A DNA stretch of 64,000 bases from an uncultured Pseudanabaenaceae cyanobacterium. Its GTDB lineage: Bacteria > Cyanobacteriota > Cyanobacteriia > Pseudanabaenales > Pseudanabaenaceae. The notes beneath the pieces are model-generated. The model had not been told where the DNA came from and made no database searches. It saw only the letters and a list, made by a program, of their open reading frames with translations. Positions 19,296-28,378 of the stretch are shown piece after piece. Each line of letters starts with the position of its first letter. The first letter of the stretch is position 1. The stretch spans positions 186,001 to 250,000 of the forward strand of contig CALGKB010000004.1 in NCBI GenBank assembly GCA_937927915.1, read 5' to 3'. Both the position numbers and the translations under genes were made by a program.

Positions 19296-20468
19296 TTAAT
19301 TGATGGTGGGAGCAGGTAGATCAAAGGGCAGTTCTTGATTAATTGCTTCAATTTCCTTTGCTTCATAGATATTGTATTCCTGCATATAGGGGAGAATAAT
19401 TTTGGCTAGCATGGGGTGGTAAAATTTGTGCAAGCTAAAGTTGGGGGTAGCGGGAAAACCTCTCCTTTTTTTATGTCCCCCCCCGGCGCCAGGATCAAAC
19501 ATTTGAATCCCCTCCTGAATTGCCCACTCGATCGGTTTGTAGTAACAAGCTTCAAAATGGAGGCAGTCAATTTCCTCAAAACAGCCCCAGTAGCGCCCAT
19601 ACAAACGGTCATTTTTGCGAATACAAAAAGACATGGCAACTGGTTTCTTGTCCCCCTCCCGTTCAGCAGCAAAAAATACTACTTTATCCCGGAAACAGTC
19701 GTAGAGATTTTCAAAAAAACGCCTGGTTAAATACTTACTACCCCACCAACCAAACTTGTCGCAGTGGTCGCTATAGAAGTTATACATTAAGCCAAACAAA
19801 AAGTGGGGAACGTTTTCTCCTGTATAAGGCACAACGGTAATACCAGCATTGGCAATTGCCTTCCGCTCCCGTTTGATGTTGCGGCGTTGATTGGCATTAA
19901 ATGTCTGCAGGAATTGGTCAAAGTTCTGAAAATTCTGATTCCTCCAAATAAAACTGTGGTGCATCCAAGGGGCAAATCCCCTCTCTACCATCTCCTCCTG
20001 CCACTGCCCATCTACATATAAAAAATGACAACTAGAAATCTGATGCCGCAGACAAAAACGATCGATTTCCTCCACCATTAAATCAAGGGCAAGAGCACGA
20101 TCGTTAAAGCCTTCACGGAAGATAAACTGATAGCCACCGGCAGGAGTAAAGGGAGACATTCCTAATAGCTTGGGGTAATATCTAATACCCAAACGGTGGG
20201 CTAAATCGGCAAACTGGTGGTCAAAGACAAATTCCCCTTGACTATGCCCCTTGAGATAGAGCGGCGCTACTGCTACCAATTCCTGCCCCTCCCACAGGGT
20301 CAAATGTTGGGGTACCCACCCCGCCTGCCGCACTGCACTCCCCGATGCCTCCAGATTGTGCAGCCATTCCCACTCCAAAAAAGGCGTAGCTAGGGGGACT
20401 GCCAACTCATTCCACACCCCAGGGGCAATATCCGCTATCCTGGTCAGCCATCGACAACTGAGAGCCAT
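19296..20468 (-). CDS. GNAT/FemAB-like acyltransferase (DUF482 type)
   Basis: About 390 residues from ATG 20468; a TTG at 20480 would add four. Segments such as TPFLEWEWLHNLEASG, APLYLKGHSQGEFVFD and FDPGAGGGHKKRRGF, near the C-terminus, match peptidogalycan/GNAT proteins formerly called DUF482. The fold is expected to hold two N-acetyltransferase-like halves. The reaction and acceptor are unknown. No membrane segment is seen, so it should be cytoplasmic. It points the same way as the AEC gene. Confidence 0.82.
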   Translation of the reverse strand: MALSCRWLTRIADIAPGVWNELAVPLATPFLEWEWLHNLEASGSAVRQAGWVPQHLTLWEGQELVAVAPLYLKGHSQGEFVFDHQFADLAHRLGIRYYPKLLGMSPFTPAGGYQFIFREGFNDRALALDLMVEEIDRFCLRHQISSCHFLYVDGQWQEEMVERGFAPWMHHSFIWRNQNFQNFDQFLQTFNANQRRNIKRERKAIANAGITVVPYTGENVPHFLFGLMYNFYSDHCDKFGWWGSKYLTRRFFENLYDCFRDKVVFFAAEREGDKKPVAMSFCIRKNDRLYGRYWGCFEEIDCLHFEACYYKPIEWAIQEGIQMFDPGAGGGHKKRRGFPATPNFSLHKFYHPMLAKIILPYMQEYNIYEAKEIEAINQELPFDLPAPTIN

Positions 20469-20684
20469 AAATTTGTCCAACCACCTTGCCCCATTTTAGT
20501 CCAGGATTTGACAGCCATCGGCTGCTCTTGTGCCCCCACAGGGAGGTAGTCAATTTTTGCCTATAGGACTATTCCCCTGCTCCCCCCACAGTAACTGGAA
20601 GAAATTATTAAGAAAAGGGAAAAGCACCGCTGCCTTGTTTAGGATAGTAAGAATTAGAAGGGCGACGGAACACACTGCGATAAG

Positions 20685-20915
20685 ATGCAAAACTTACAGG
20701 AAATAGAAATAACCATACCTAAAGTTACCCATTGTCATCTTTGTAAATTTTATGAACCCCAAGGTACAAGGGGAGGTTTATGTCTGAAATTACAAGTGCC
20801 TGTTGTTAGTCACTGGTCTGCTTGTTGTCTTGCTAGAAGTCCTTTTACGTGGGAAGAAACTGCTCCCAGGAAGCAGGATGCCCAGCTTTTAACCACAGAC
20901 CCAGAGCTTGTTTGA
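20685..20915 (+). CDS. Small cysteine-rich protein
   Basis: A 76-residue protein with CHLCKFYEPQG (CxxC near residues 17-20), then Cys in GGLCLKL and a Cys pair in WSACCLA. Together these could hold a metal or a disulfide. The pattern is familiar from small uncharacterised cyanobacterial proteins. The last 71 bases overlap the 3' end of trpS on the opposite strand, yet the conserved Cys region lies before the overlap. No specific function can be given. Confidence 0.7.
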   Translation: MQNLQEIEITIPKVTHCHLCKFYEPQGTRGGLCLKLQVPVVSHWSACCLARSPFTWEETAPRKQDAQLLTTDPELV

Positions 20916-21876
20916 CCCGTGCCAGGGTGTGGGAAGCAACTGCTTCTGCTTTGGCAGTCCCCGATCGGATTATCTCCTCTAAATAGCCCTGTTCCTTCAT
21001 TACTTCTTTGTATTTTTGTTGAATGGGGGCAAGGTGACTTATAACTACTTCTGTCAGGGCAGTCTTGAAATCCCCCCAACCGCGCATTTGACTGCAATCT
21101 TTTTCCACTTCCTCCCTAGTTTTGTTCCCCAGTACTTGATAGAGGGTGAGGAGATTCATTGCCTCCGGCCGATGGGGGTCATAGGTAATCTCTCGAATGG
21201 CATCGGTCTTACAGCGTTTGATTTTCTTAGCAATGGTATCGGGGTCATCTAGTAAATTTATGCGACTCATGTCCGAGGGATCGGATTTGGACATCTTGAC
21301 AGTGCCGTCTTGCAAACTCATCACCCGCGCCCCCTCTGCCCGAATCAAAGGCTCCGGAATTTTGAAGGTTTCGCCAAACTGGTCGTTAAAACGCCGCGCA
21401 ATGTCCCTGGTCAGTTCCAAGTGCTGCTTCTGGTCTTCCCCTACGGGCACCCGATCGGTGTCATAGAGCAAAATATCCGCTGCCATGAGCACGGGATAGT
21501 CTAACAGACCAACTCCTACATTTTCCCCCTGTTTGATTGCTTTTTCTTTGAATTGGATCATCCGTTCCAGCCAGTTGAGGGGAGTAATACAGTTAAGAAG
21601 CCAGGCTAATTCTGCATGGGCAGGGATGTGGGACTGCACAAAAATTGTCGACCGTTGGGGGTCAATGCCGCAGGCAAGGTAGAGGGCAGCCGTAGTGCGA
21701 GTATGGACCGCCAGCAGTTGGGGGTCGTGGGGTACAGTGAGGGCATGGAGGTCAACGACACAGAAAAAAGTTTCATATTCCCCTTGGGTCTCCACCCAGT
21801 TGCGAATTGCCCCCAGATAATTGCCGATGTGCAGGTTCCCCGTGGGCTGTACGCCCGATAGTACCCGTTTGCCCAT
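20845..21876 (-). CDS. trpS: Tryptophanyl-tRNA synthetase
   Basis: A class I aminoacyl-tRNA synthetase charging tRNA-Trp. The 343 residues start with the ATP-binding [13 protein letters not shown] and carry VKMSKSDPSD, a perfect KMSKS loop. DYPVLMAADILLY and VPVGEDQKQHLEL are family hallmarks. The ridA stop lies three bases upstream of its start, so ridA and trpS are probably one operon. The 3' end overlaps a small convergent gene by 71 bases. Confidence 0.97.
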   Translation of the reverse strand: MGKRVLSGVQPTGNLHIGNYLGAIRNWVETQGEYETFFCVVDLHALTVPHDPQLLAVHTRTTAALYLACGIDPQRSTIFVQSHIPAHAELAWLLNCITPLNWLERMIQFKEKAIKQGENVGVGLLDYPVLMAADILLYDTDRVPVGEDQKQHLELTRDIARRFNDQFGETFKIPEPLIRAEGARVMSLQDGTVKMSKSDPSDMSRINLLDDPDTIAKKIKRCKTDAIREITYDPHRPEAMNLLTLYQVLGNKTREEVEKDCSQMRGWGDFKTALTEVVISHLAPIQQKYKEVMKEQGYLEEIIRSGTAKAEAVASHTLARVKQALGLWLKAGHPASWEQFLPT

Positions 21877-21879
21877 TGC

Positions 21880-22260
21880 CTAGATGACTGCGATACACTC
21901 AATTTCAATTCTAGCGCCCAGGGGTAAAGCCGCAACCTGGATGCAGGAACGCGCTGGCGGACGATCGCTAAAGTATTTGCCATAAATAGCATTTACCTGA
22001 CTAAAATCCGCCATATCCACTAGAAAAACTGTGGTTTTGACGATGTGGCTAAAGTCTGCTCCCGCCGCTGCCAGGACTGCCCCGATGTTGTCCATCACCC
22101 GCTCGGTCTGCACAGTTATATCCCCCTCTACTAACTTGCCGCTGCTGGGATCAAGGGGAATTTGCCCAGATAGGAACAAAAATTTGCCTTCTACTTTGAT
22201 TGCCTGACTATAGGGACCCACAGGCAAAGGGGCACGATCGGTGGTTACTGCTTCTAACAT
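21880..22260 (-). CDS. ridA: RidA family enamine/imine deaminase
   Basis: Hydrolyses reactive enamine or imine intermediates released by PLP enzymes, preventing damage. The 126 residues show GPYSQAIKV, FLSGQIPLDP, and RSCIQVAALPLGARIEIECIA, with the conserved Arg that binds the substrate carboxylate. It is a small trimeric cytoplasmic protein. It precedes trpS by three bases on the same strand; no special link to tryptophan is known to me. Confidence 0.95.
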   Translation of the reverse strand: MLEAVTTDRAPLPVGPYSQAIKVEGKFLFLSGQIPLDPSSGKLVEGDITVQTERVMDNIGAVLAAAGADFSHIVKTTVFLVDMADFSQVNAIYGKYFSDRPPARSCIQVAALPLGARIEIECIAVI

Positions 22261-22359
22261 AGCTAGGGATTTTGCAACGTCCTTCTATGCTACCCCACCT
22301 TCTTTACGCAGGCACCCCTAGGTATTAAAATTTGGCAAGCTAGTTGTCCAGAGTCAGCC

Positions 22360-23883
22360 ATGTCCCGTAACGAAGCGGAAGTCCGCGCCGAAAAAGCCGA
22401 GGAGCTGCGGCAAGCCCACATCAATCCCTATCCTAGCCAGTCGGTGCCCCGCACCCATACTACCCAGGCAGTAGTAGAGGAATTCGGCGATCGTTTAGAA
22501 AGTGGCATGGTTGACCCAGCCGGCAAGGTGCTTACACTCTGCGGTCGCATTACGGCGAAGCGGGATAGTGGCAATCTTGTCTTCCTTGATCTCAGGGATG
22601 AGTTCGGCAGACTGCAACTCAAGATTGAAAAAAAAGGCGTCAAAGAGGACTCGGTTTTATCTTTTGCCCAGATCAAAAAGCTCCTGGATGAGGGAGATTT
22701 CATCAGCGCCGAAGGTATTGCCTGTAGGACAAACAAGGGGGAACTCTCTTTACAGGTGGAAAGACTCTCTATTCTGGCAAAAGCGCAAATTCCTTTTCCT
22801 GATGTCTATTACGGTGTCCATGATGTAGAGGTCTGTCGTCGCCACCGCGAAATGCACCTTGCTAGTAATCCTGCTATCCTACAGCGGTTCAAGTTGCGCA
22901 GCCAGATTATCTTCCAAATCCGATCGTTTTTAACGGAGCGGGGTTTTTATGAAATGGAGACGCCTATTTTGCAGGCTATTTATGGGGGAGCGGCTGCCCG
23001 TCCCTTTGTTACCCATCACAACGCTTTGGATGTGGATTTGTATCTGCGCATTGCCCCCGAACTCTATTTGAAACGGGCGATCTGTGGGGGCTTTGAACGG
23101 GTGTTTGAACTGGGTAGGGTCTTTCGCAATGAAGGTATTGACAGTACCCACAATCCAGAATTTACCTCTTTAGAAGTCTATCAGGCCTATGCTGACTACA
23201 TTGATATTTTAACCTTGGTGGAAGAAGTGATCATCCACGCTGCCAAGACTGTCTATACTGACATAAGTCAGATTCCTTACCAGGGAAAAACGATTGATTT
23301 AACTCCATCTTATGAGTACAACGGCCAGAAACACTGGCGTATTCTCACCATGACAGCGGCAGTAAAAGAGTATGTGGGCATTGATTTCGACAATATTGAC
23401 CTGGAGACAGCCCTAGCTGCAGTCAAAGCTAAAGGTATTCATCTATCCAAGCTAGAGGAGCAGAGTTTAGGCTATTTGCTCTATGGGGTGTTTGACAAGT
23501 GCGTTGCTCCCCAGTTAGAACAGCCCACCTTTGTCATTGATTTTCCCGTCGAGGTCAGTCCCCTAGCCAAACAACATCGCGCCAAGGAGGGCTTTGTCGA
23601 ACGGTTTGAGTTGTTCATCCAAGGTATGGAGTACGCCAATGGTTTTTCAGAGTTGAATGACCCCCAGGAACAGCGCCGCCGTTTTGAACAACAGTTAGCG
23701 CAAAAATATGCTGGCGATGAGGAAGCCCACCCGATGGATGAAGACTTTATTCAAGCCCTTGCCCTGGGTATGCCCACCTGTGCGGGGATGGGAATTGGCA
23801 TCGATCGTTTGATCATGCTCTTAACAGATACTGCTAGTATTCGGGATGTGGTCATGTTTCCCACCATGCGCCCTAGACAATAG
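22360..23883 (+). CDS. lysS: Lysyl-tRNA synthetase, class II
   Basis: Charges tRNA-Lys. The 507 residues comprise an N-terminal OB-fold anticodon-binding domain (about 55-160) and a class II catalytic core. Motif 2 is FRNEGIDSTHNPEFTSLE and motif 3 is GMGIGIDRLIML; the C-terminus FPTMRPRQ is typical. ATG 22360 is the first start. A likely -10 (TAAAAT, near 22327) lies upstream. The last 11 bases overlap the 3' end of the convergent ftsE-like gene. Confidence 0.97.
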   Translation: MSRNEAEVRAEKAEELRQAHINPYPSQSVPRTHTTQAVVEEFGDRLESGMVDPAGKVLTLCGRITAKRDSGNLVFLDLRDEFGRLQLKIEKKGVKEDSVLSFAQIKKLLDEGDFISAEGIACRTNKGELSLQVERLSILAKAQIPFPDVYYGVHDVEVCRRHREMHLASNPAILQRFKLRSQIIFQIRSFLTERGFYEMETPILQAIYGGAAARPFVTHHNALDVDLYLRIAPELYLKRAICGGFERVFELGRVFRNEGIDSTHNPEFTSLEVYQAYADYIDILTLVEEVIIHAAKTVYTDISQIPYQGKTIDLTPSYEYNGQKHWRILTMTAAVKEYVGIDFDNIDLETALAAVKAKGIHLSKLEEQSLGYLLYGVFDKCVAPQLEQPTFVIDFPVEVSPLAKQHRAKEGFVERFELFIQGMEYANGFSELNDPQEQRRRFEQQLAQKYAGDEEAHPMDEDFIQALALGMPTCAGMGIGIDRLIMLLTDTASIRDVVMFPTMRPRQ

Positions 23884-24532
23884 TTTGGATGCGCCCATGA
23901 TTTAGTTCTAGGCGGCGATAGGGATAGTCACAGCTCAGCCACTGCCGATCGTGGGTGGTCAAGAGAATAGTCATGCCTTCCTGGTGGAGTTTGTGCAGAA
24001 TTTGCATTACCTGCCAGGTGTTTTCTGGGTCGAGATTGCCCGTCGGTTCATCTGCCAAGAGTAGGGGGGGATGGTGGACAATTGCCCTCGCAATACTCAC
24101 CCGTTGTTGCTCTCCGCCGGATAATTCCCCTGGTAGGCACTGCCCCTTGTCCGCCAGATGCACTCTTTGCAAGGCGTAGCTCACCCGTTTTTTCACCTCC
24201 AGGGGACTGTAACCTTGACATTGCAAGACTAGGGCAATATTTTCCCGTACCGTCCGATCGGCAAGCAGTTTGTAGTCCTGGAAGATAATCCCCAAACGCC
24301 GCCGTAGCGGCAGTAGATTTGCCGGTGTCACGGGTAGCTCCTGTACTTCTACTGTCCCCCTTGTGGGAAACTCGCCGCCGTAGAGCAACTTCAACAGAGT
24401 GGATTTGCCTGACCCTGAATGCCCCGTAATCAGCCAAAACTCCCCCGCCTGTACAGTGAGGGAGATGTTCTGCAAACCGATCGTGCCGTTGGCATAGATT
24501 TTATCTACCCGATCGAGACGGATTATGGGCAC
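23873..24532 (-). CDS. ftsE: ABC transporter ATP-binding protein, FtsE type
   Basis: A 219-residue ATPase with Walker A GHSGSGKST, Q-loop FQDYKLL, signature LSGGEQQR and Walker B PLLLADEPTGNLD. The DYKLL segment after the Q-loop and the start IIRLDRVDKIY are typical of FtsE, which with FtsX controls peptidoglycan hydrolases at division. No ftsX is adjacent: downstream is the 3' end of lysS on the other strand, and upstream is a metallopeptidase. Other small ABC ATPases are similar, so the name rests on these motifs. Confidence 0.85.
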   Translation of the reverse strand: MPIIRLDRVDKIYANGTIGLQNISLTVQAGEFWLITGHSGSGKSTLLKLLYGGEFPTRGTVEVQELPVTPANLLPLRRRLGIIFQDYKLLADRTVRENIALVLQCQGYSPLEVKKRVSYALQRVHLADKGQCLPGELSGGEQQRVSIARAIVHHPPLLLADEPTGNLDPENTWQVMQILHKLHQEGMTILLTTHDRQWLSCDYPYRRLELNHGRIQTIV

Positions 24533-24600
24533 AGACTACATGAGTTATACAAACAAGCATAGATATACAGGAGAGTGGAGCTTTTGACTAGAGGCAAACT

Positions 24601-25284
24601 CTAATCCCGCCGGCTACCCGTCAAGATGTAGACATAGTAAAGTAGCGTTAAAATTGCCTGTACTGCTGCTGCCACATAGGTCCAAGCGGCGGCATCCAAA
24701 ACTGCTCCTGCCCCCTCCGCCTCAGCGGGGTAAATAATCCCTTCTGCCAGCAAGAGCTTTTTAGCGCGGTTACTGGCATCAAATTCTACTGGTAAAGTGA
24801 CCAGGGTAAAGAGGGCAACCAAGCCGTAGAGGATGATCCCTACCCACGCCAGAGTGTGGTTGATAAACAGCCCAATCATAAACAGGATGGGAGCGAGATT
24901 GCTGCCAATAACTACCCCTGGCACGATCGCCGATCGGAATTGCAGGGGTGCATAACCTGTCTTGTGTTGCAGAGCGTGCCCTGCTTCGTGGGCTGCCACT
25001 CCTACTGCGGCTAGGGTAGCTCTGTCATAGACAGCGGGACTGAGGCGCAATACGCGGTTGATGGGGTCATAGTGGTCGCTTAAAAAACCCCCTACCCTCT
25101 CTACTGCCACATCGTACAAACCATAGGCATCCAAAATAGCACGGGCAGCCCTTGCCCCTGTGATACCAGTTTGGGTGGGCACCTGGGAATAGCGACTAAA
25201 TTGCGATTGCACCCGCACTTGCGCAATCAAACCCAGGATCAAAGCAGGCGCGACAAATAGCAAATACATGGGATCAAAAAACAT
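24601..25284 (-). CDS. Membrane zinc metallopeptidase (YugP-like)
   Basis: About 227 residues from the ATG at 25284, giving MFFDPMYLLFVAPALILGL, the family start; the frame stays open further upstream but that part looks non-coding. The zinc site is HEAGHALQH. Hydrophobic segments occur at the N-terminus (residues 5-22), in the middle (about 130-180) and at the C-terminus. The YugP/DUF2268-like neutral zinc metallopeptidases are membrane proteins of unknown substrate. It lies upstream of ftsE on the same strand, 68 bases away. Confidence 0.9.
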   Translation of the reverse strand: MFFDPMYLLFVAPALILGLIAQVRVQSQFSRYSQVPTQTGITGARAARAILDAYGLYDVAVERVGGFLSDHYDPINRVLRLSPAVYDRATLAAVGVAAHEAGHALQHKTGYAPLQFRSAIVPGVVIGSNLAPILFMIGLFINHTLAWVGIILYGLVALFTLVTLPVEFDASNRAKKLLLAEGIIYPAEAEGAGAVLDAAAWTYVAAAVQAILTLLYYVYILTGSRRD

Positions 25285-25394
25285 AATTACCCTCCCAATC
25301 ACTAATTCCAGGTTAGCGCAAGCCCAAACCTCCCTAGGTGGTGTTAACCGATCGTTACCCAAGTAAGATAGATACAGGAAGTAGGGGGGTAGGG

Positions 25395-25871
25395 ATGTAC
25401 AAGTTTGTAGCAGAAATACAAAGGGAACTCGATCGGCTAGGTGCCCAGGCAGGCACACCCCTGGATCAAAGACAGATCATGGATTGCTATTGGTATGCAG
25501 GGGGACAGCGAGATTGGCAGTACACAGACCCCCAGGGAGAACTGACAGAAATTGCTGACTTTTACAAACACTTTTTCGGGCTGTATTGGGGGGAATTAGT
25601 CTACATTGATCCCTACAATAACCAGGCAAGGGAAGTGAGTATGCTGCGTGCCAATGCGAACTATGATGTTGTATTAGAGGGAAAGCGGCGACTGCTGTAT
25701 GCCTTTGCCTATGATGAAACCTATCAGAATATTTACAGCTTTGATCTCCTCACCCAGGGGGATGACCCCGCCGTCTACATTGTCGACTATGTTGATATAG
25801 AAGACGCCCACATTTACTTTAGGAAGCTGTCTACTTTTTTAAGCACCCTCCAGAGGGCAGGCAGTTTATAA
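25395..25871 (+). CDS. Hypothetical acidic protein
   Basis: A 158-residue soluble, acidic protein rich in Tyr and Asp. I chose ATG 25395, which has a G-rich ribosome site (GGGGGGTAGGG); an earlier in-frame GTG is less likely. Predicted alternation of strands and helices is all that can be said. The C-terminal part (VYIVDYVDIEDAHIYFRKLSTFL) is faintly like SMI1/KNR4-type proteins, but too weak to name. The stop overlaps that of the convergent permease by six bases (TTATAA). Confidence 0.75.
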   Translation: MYKFVAEIQRELDRLGAQAGTPLDQRQIMDCYWYAGGQRDWQYTDPQGELTEIADFYKHFFGLYWGELVYIDPYNNQAREVSMLRANANYDVVLEGKRRLLYAFAYDETYQNIYSFDLLTQGDDPAVYIVDYVDIEDAHIYFRKLSTFLSTLQRAGSL

Positions 25872-26993
25872 TTTTTCGCAGGCAGAATCTATGTCAGGGG
25901 AGGGCAACTCCAGAGCATCTACTACAGTTTCTGCCGTGGGGAGGGGGGGAGTATTGTCTTGGTCTTCTACTAAGTTATATTTCTTGGCAATGTGATTGAA
26001 AATAATGCGGGCAGTACCAGCTACAGGGGGAGCAATTAATACCCCCAGGACACCTGCTATTTCCGCACCGATGAGCAAAGACAGTAACAGTTCAAAGGGA
26101 TCAAGGTTGAGGTAGGGACCCACTAACCAGGGCTGCAGAAACCAGGCTTCTAGTTGCTGGAGGACAAAGGATATAGCAACAACGGTGACCACAATAGTCG
26201 TGCCCATTTTCCAAGCCGCAATCACCATAGGAATTAGACCCAAGACAGGACCAATAAAAGGGATTAAATTAGTAACAGCTACTAACAATCCCAAGGCTCC
26301 CGCGTAGGGGACTTTTACAGTGGAAATTGCCAAGTAGGTGAGAAAGCCCAACAACGCCGATGTACCAATTTTACCTAGCACATAAGCTCCCAGACAGCGG
26401 TTAATGGGGGGCAGTAATACCTCTACTTCTACACGCAATTTAGGAGGCAATAAAAATAATAATCGCGGCACTAGGGTAGGGGCATTGATGACAAAGTAGG
26501 CTGTAAATACCAGCGTTAACAAAGTGATACCCAAAGCATTGATCAAACTAACGGTGATACTAACAGTGCGACTGGCTAATTCTCTCCCCACTTCCTGTAA
26601 CCGATCGAGAATAAATGTGGACTGTAACAGGTTGAGAACTTGCTCCCTAGTAATGCCAAAGACACTGACATCAGGAATGTTGATTTGATTGATTAGTTCA
26701 GGCAGTTTAGTAAAGAATAAGCTCAGTTCAGCAATGATGCTAGGGGCAGGAGCGATCGTTAAAACAATGACAAATAAAAGCACAGTGTAGATGATGGCAA
26801 TTGCCCAGGCGCGGGGGATTTTGCGCTTTTCTAATTCCTCTACTAGGGGGCTAATGGCAGCGGCAAAAAAGGCACTGATTAGCAACAGGTTGATAGTCTT
26901 TCCGATAAAATGAAAGAGGAGATATAATACAACCAAGACTCCTACAACAATTCCTGCCCAGCGCAAGTAGCGCCCCAGTGTTTCTGTCTGCAT
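25866..26993 (-). CDS. AI-2E family transporter
   Basis: About 375 residues from the ATG at 26993; an upstream in-frame start at 27041 would lie inside the divergent response regulator. Around seven to eight membrane segments, a central soluble part (about 125-190) and motifs such as GLIPMVIAAW and FLQPWLVGPYLNLDP fit the AI-2E (PerM/TqsA) family. Members have been linked to autoinducer-2 export or Na+/H+ exchange; the substrate here is unknown. Its start codon and that of the divergent gene overlap in the four bases CATG. Confidence 0.88.
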   Translation of the reverse strand: MQTETLGRYLRWAGIVVGVLVVLYLLFHFIGKTINLLLISAFFAAAISPLVEELEKRKIPRAWAIAIIYTVLLFVIVLTIAPAPSIIAELSLFFTKLPELINQINIPDVSVFGITREQVLNLLQSTFILDRLQEVGRELASRTVSITVSLINALGITLLTLVFTAYFVINAPTLVPRLLFLLPPKLRVEVEVLLPPINRCLGAYVLGKIGTSALLGFLTYLAISTVKVPYAGALGLLVAVTNLIPFIGPVLGLIPMVIAAWKMGTTIVVTVVAISFVLQQLEAWFLQPWLVGPYLNLDPFELLLSLLIGAEIAGVLGVLIAPPVAGTARIIFNHIAKKYNLVEDQDNTPPLPTAETVVDALELPSPDIDSACEKL

Positions 26994-27693
26994 GACCTGC
27001 CCCCAATCTGTCCCTGGTATTTTAATACGTCTCTTGCTCATCGATGACGAGGTGGAACTAACGAAACCTTTGCAGGCATTTTTACAACAACAGGGCTATT
27101 TTGTCACGATCGCTCAGTCAGGGGAGGAGGGGTGGCAGCTGTGGCAAAGGGAGAAGTTTCACTTGGTCATCCTAGACTGGTTGATGCCTGGTCTGTCGGG
27201 GCTGGATTTATGTCGCCGTTTGCGGCAAGTTGACCCTACAGTGCCCATTTTGTTCCTCACCGCTAAAGATACCCTAGACGATCGGGTGTTGGGGCTAGAA
27301 ATGGGGGCGGATGACTATCTGGTCAAACCCTTTGAGTTGCGGGAATTGCTGGCGCGGGTGCGGGCTTTGTTGCGGCGGGTTAATTATCCCCCTGCCCTCA
27401 GTTACGGCAATTTGTCCTTGGATAGGGATAATTCCCTCTGTCGGCGGGGTGGGCGGGTGATTCATCTGTCAGACAAGGAGTTGCAGTTGTTGCATTTCTT
27501 TTTACAAAATCCCCACCGTGTCATCAGTCACAGGGAGCTAATTCACCATTTATGGGGGGAGGAAAACAGTCCTAATAGTAATGCCTTAGTGGCACAAATT
27601 AAACTGCTACGCCGCAAAATTGACATTCCCCCTGACCCGCCCCTCATCCACACGGTCTATGGCAAAGGCTATTGGTTTGGGCAGAAAAATTAG
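26992..27693 (+). CDS. Two-component response regulator, OmpR family
   Basis: A 233-residue regulator. The receiver domain (residues 12-125) has the acidic pocket LLIDDEVE, the phosphorylated Asp in LVILDWLMPGLSG, the Thr in FLTAKD and the Lys in DYLVKPFELRE. The C-terminal winged helix (about 135-230) ends with HTVYGKGYWF, typical of OmpR-type DNA-binding domains. Its nearest look is RppA/ManR-like regulators of cyanobacteria, but the family is large. No histidine kinase is adjacent. The stop overlaps that of the convergent HAS-barrel gene in TTAG. Confidence 0.93.
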   Translation: MTCPQSVPGILIRLLLIDDEVELTKPLQAFLQQQGYFVTIAQSGEEGWQLWQREKFHLVILDWLMPGLSGLDLCRRLRQVDPTVPILFLTAKDTLDDRVLGLEMGADDYLVKPFELRELLARVRALLRRVNYPPALSYGNLSLDRDNSLCRRGGRVIHLSDKELQLLHFFLQNPHRVISHRELIHHLWGEENSPNSNALVAQIKLLRRKIDIPPDPPLIHTVYGKGYWFGQKN

Positions 27694-28304
27694 GGATGCA
27701 CTTGGGCAAGGATGGCAGCTAAGCGATCGTAGTCGTCCTTGAGGAGGGTGCTGAGGAATCTACCTGCCTGCACTAGCCAGTTGCGGTCGCATTGGCGCAC
27801 TTGATAGACATCCCTTAGGATGGCGCTAATCAGTTCATCGGTGGGAATGCCCGTCGCCTGCCAGAGGGAACGCAAAAAATGAAAGGAGCTAGTGAAGTTC
27901 TCAATTTCCTGGGGAGTGCAGAAATAGACCCCTTGGTGGATTTGGGGAGGACGACTAGGTAGATGTTGATAAATCACGCCGTTGTGACTAAAGCCCAATA
28001 ACTTCACCCGCACTTCTGTCTGGAAGAGAGCAAAAATGTGGGGTTGTTCTTGCCGTAGTTGTTTTAAGCCCATGCCTAAAGCCCTTGCCTTGTGCACAGA
28101 ATCGATGGGGCTGGTGGTGACATGATAAACCACACCGTAGATGATCTCAGGGTTCTCTTTTTCTTCCTCAAAGGATTTAACCCAGCTGGCAAAGGGAGGC
28201 ATCACAGCAAAATCCAGGTTGTCTGGCTGTAAACACTGGGCTAGGTATTCTGTTGTGCTGGTCTCTATTACTTCCGCAAACCGATCGTTGTTGCCGAAAA
28301 TCAT
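27690..28304 (-). CDS. HAS-barrel domain protein (HerA/ATP synthase-type barrel)
   Basis: A 204-residue protein without an ATPase domain. The N-terminal part (about 1-110) resembles the HAS barrel found at the start of HerA: FGNNDRFAEVIETSTTEY, IIYGVVYHVTTSP and a LFQTEVRVKLLGF strand. The C-terminal half is helical and unassigned. It is transcribed divergently from a nurA gene 74 bases away. In archaea NurA works with HerA, docking on its hexamer; here the barrel alone is encoded beside NurA. I recall similar pairs in other cyanobacteria. Function is inferred only. Confidence 0.75.
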   Translation of the reverse strand: MIFGNNDRFAEVIETSTTEYLAQCLQPDNLDFAVMPPFASWVKSFEEEKENPEIIYGVVYHVTTSPIDSVHKARALGMGLKQLRQEQPHIFALFQTEVRVKLLGFSHNGVIYQHLPSRPPQIHQGVYFCTPQEIENFTSSFHFLRSLWQATGIPTDELISAILRDVYQVRQCDRNWLVQAGRFLSTLLKDDYDRLAAILAQVHP

Positions 28305-28324
28305 AAATTTGTCGTGCTCAGTGG

Positions 28325-28353
28325 TTGCGTTGTTTGGTAGTCCGTCCTACACT
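28325..28353 (+). promoter_or_regulatory. Possible promoter for nurA
   Basis: TTGCGT (28325-28330) and TACACT (28348-28353) are separated by 17 bases and lie 25 bases before the nurA ATG, in the 74-base divergent gap. Both hexamers are moderate matches to sigma-70 consensus. Confidence 0.35.
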
Positions 28354-28378
28354 CAAGCATATAGCCGATCGGTGAGGT

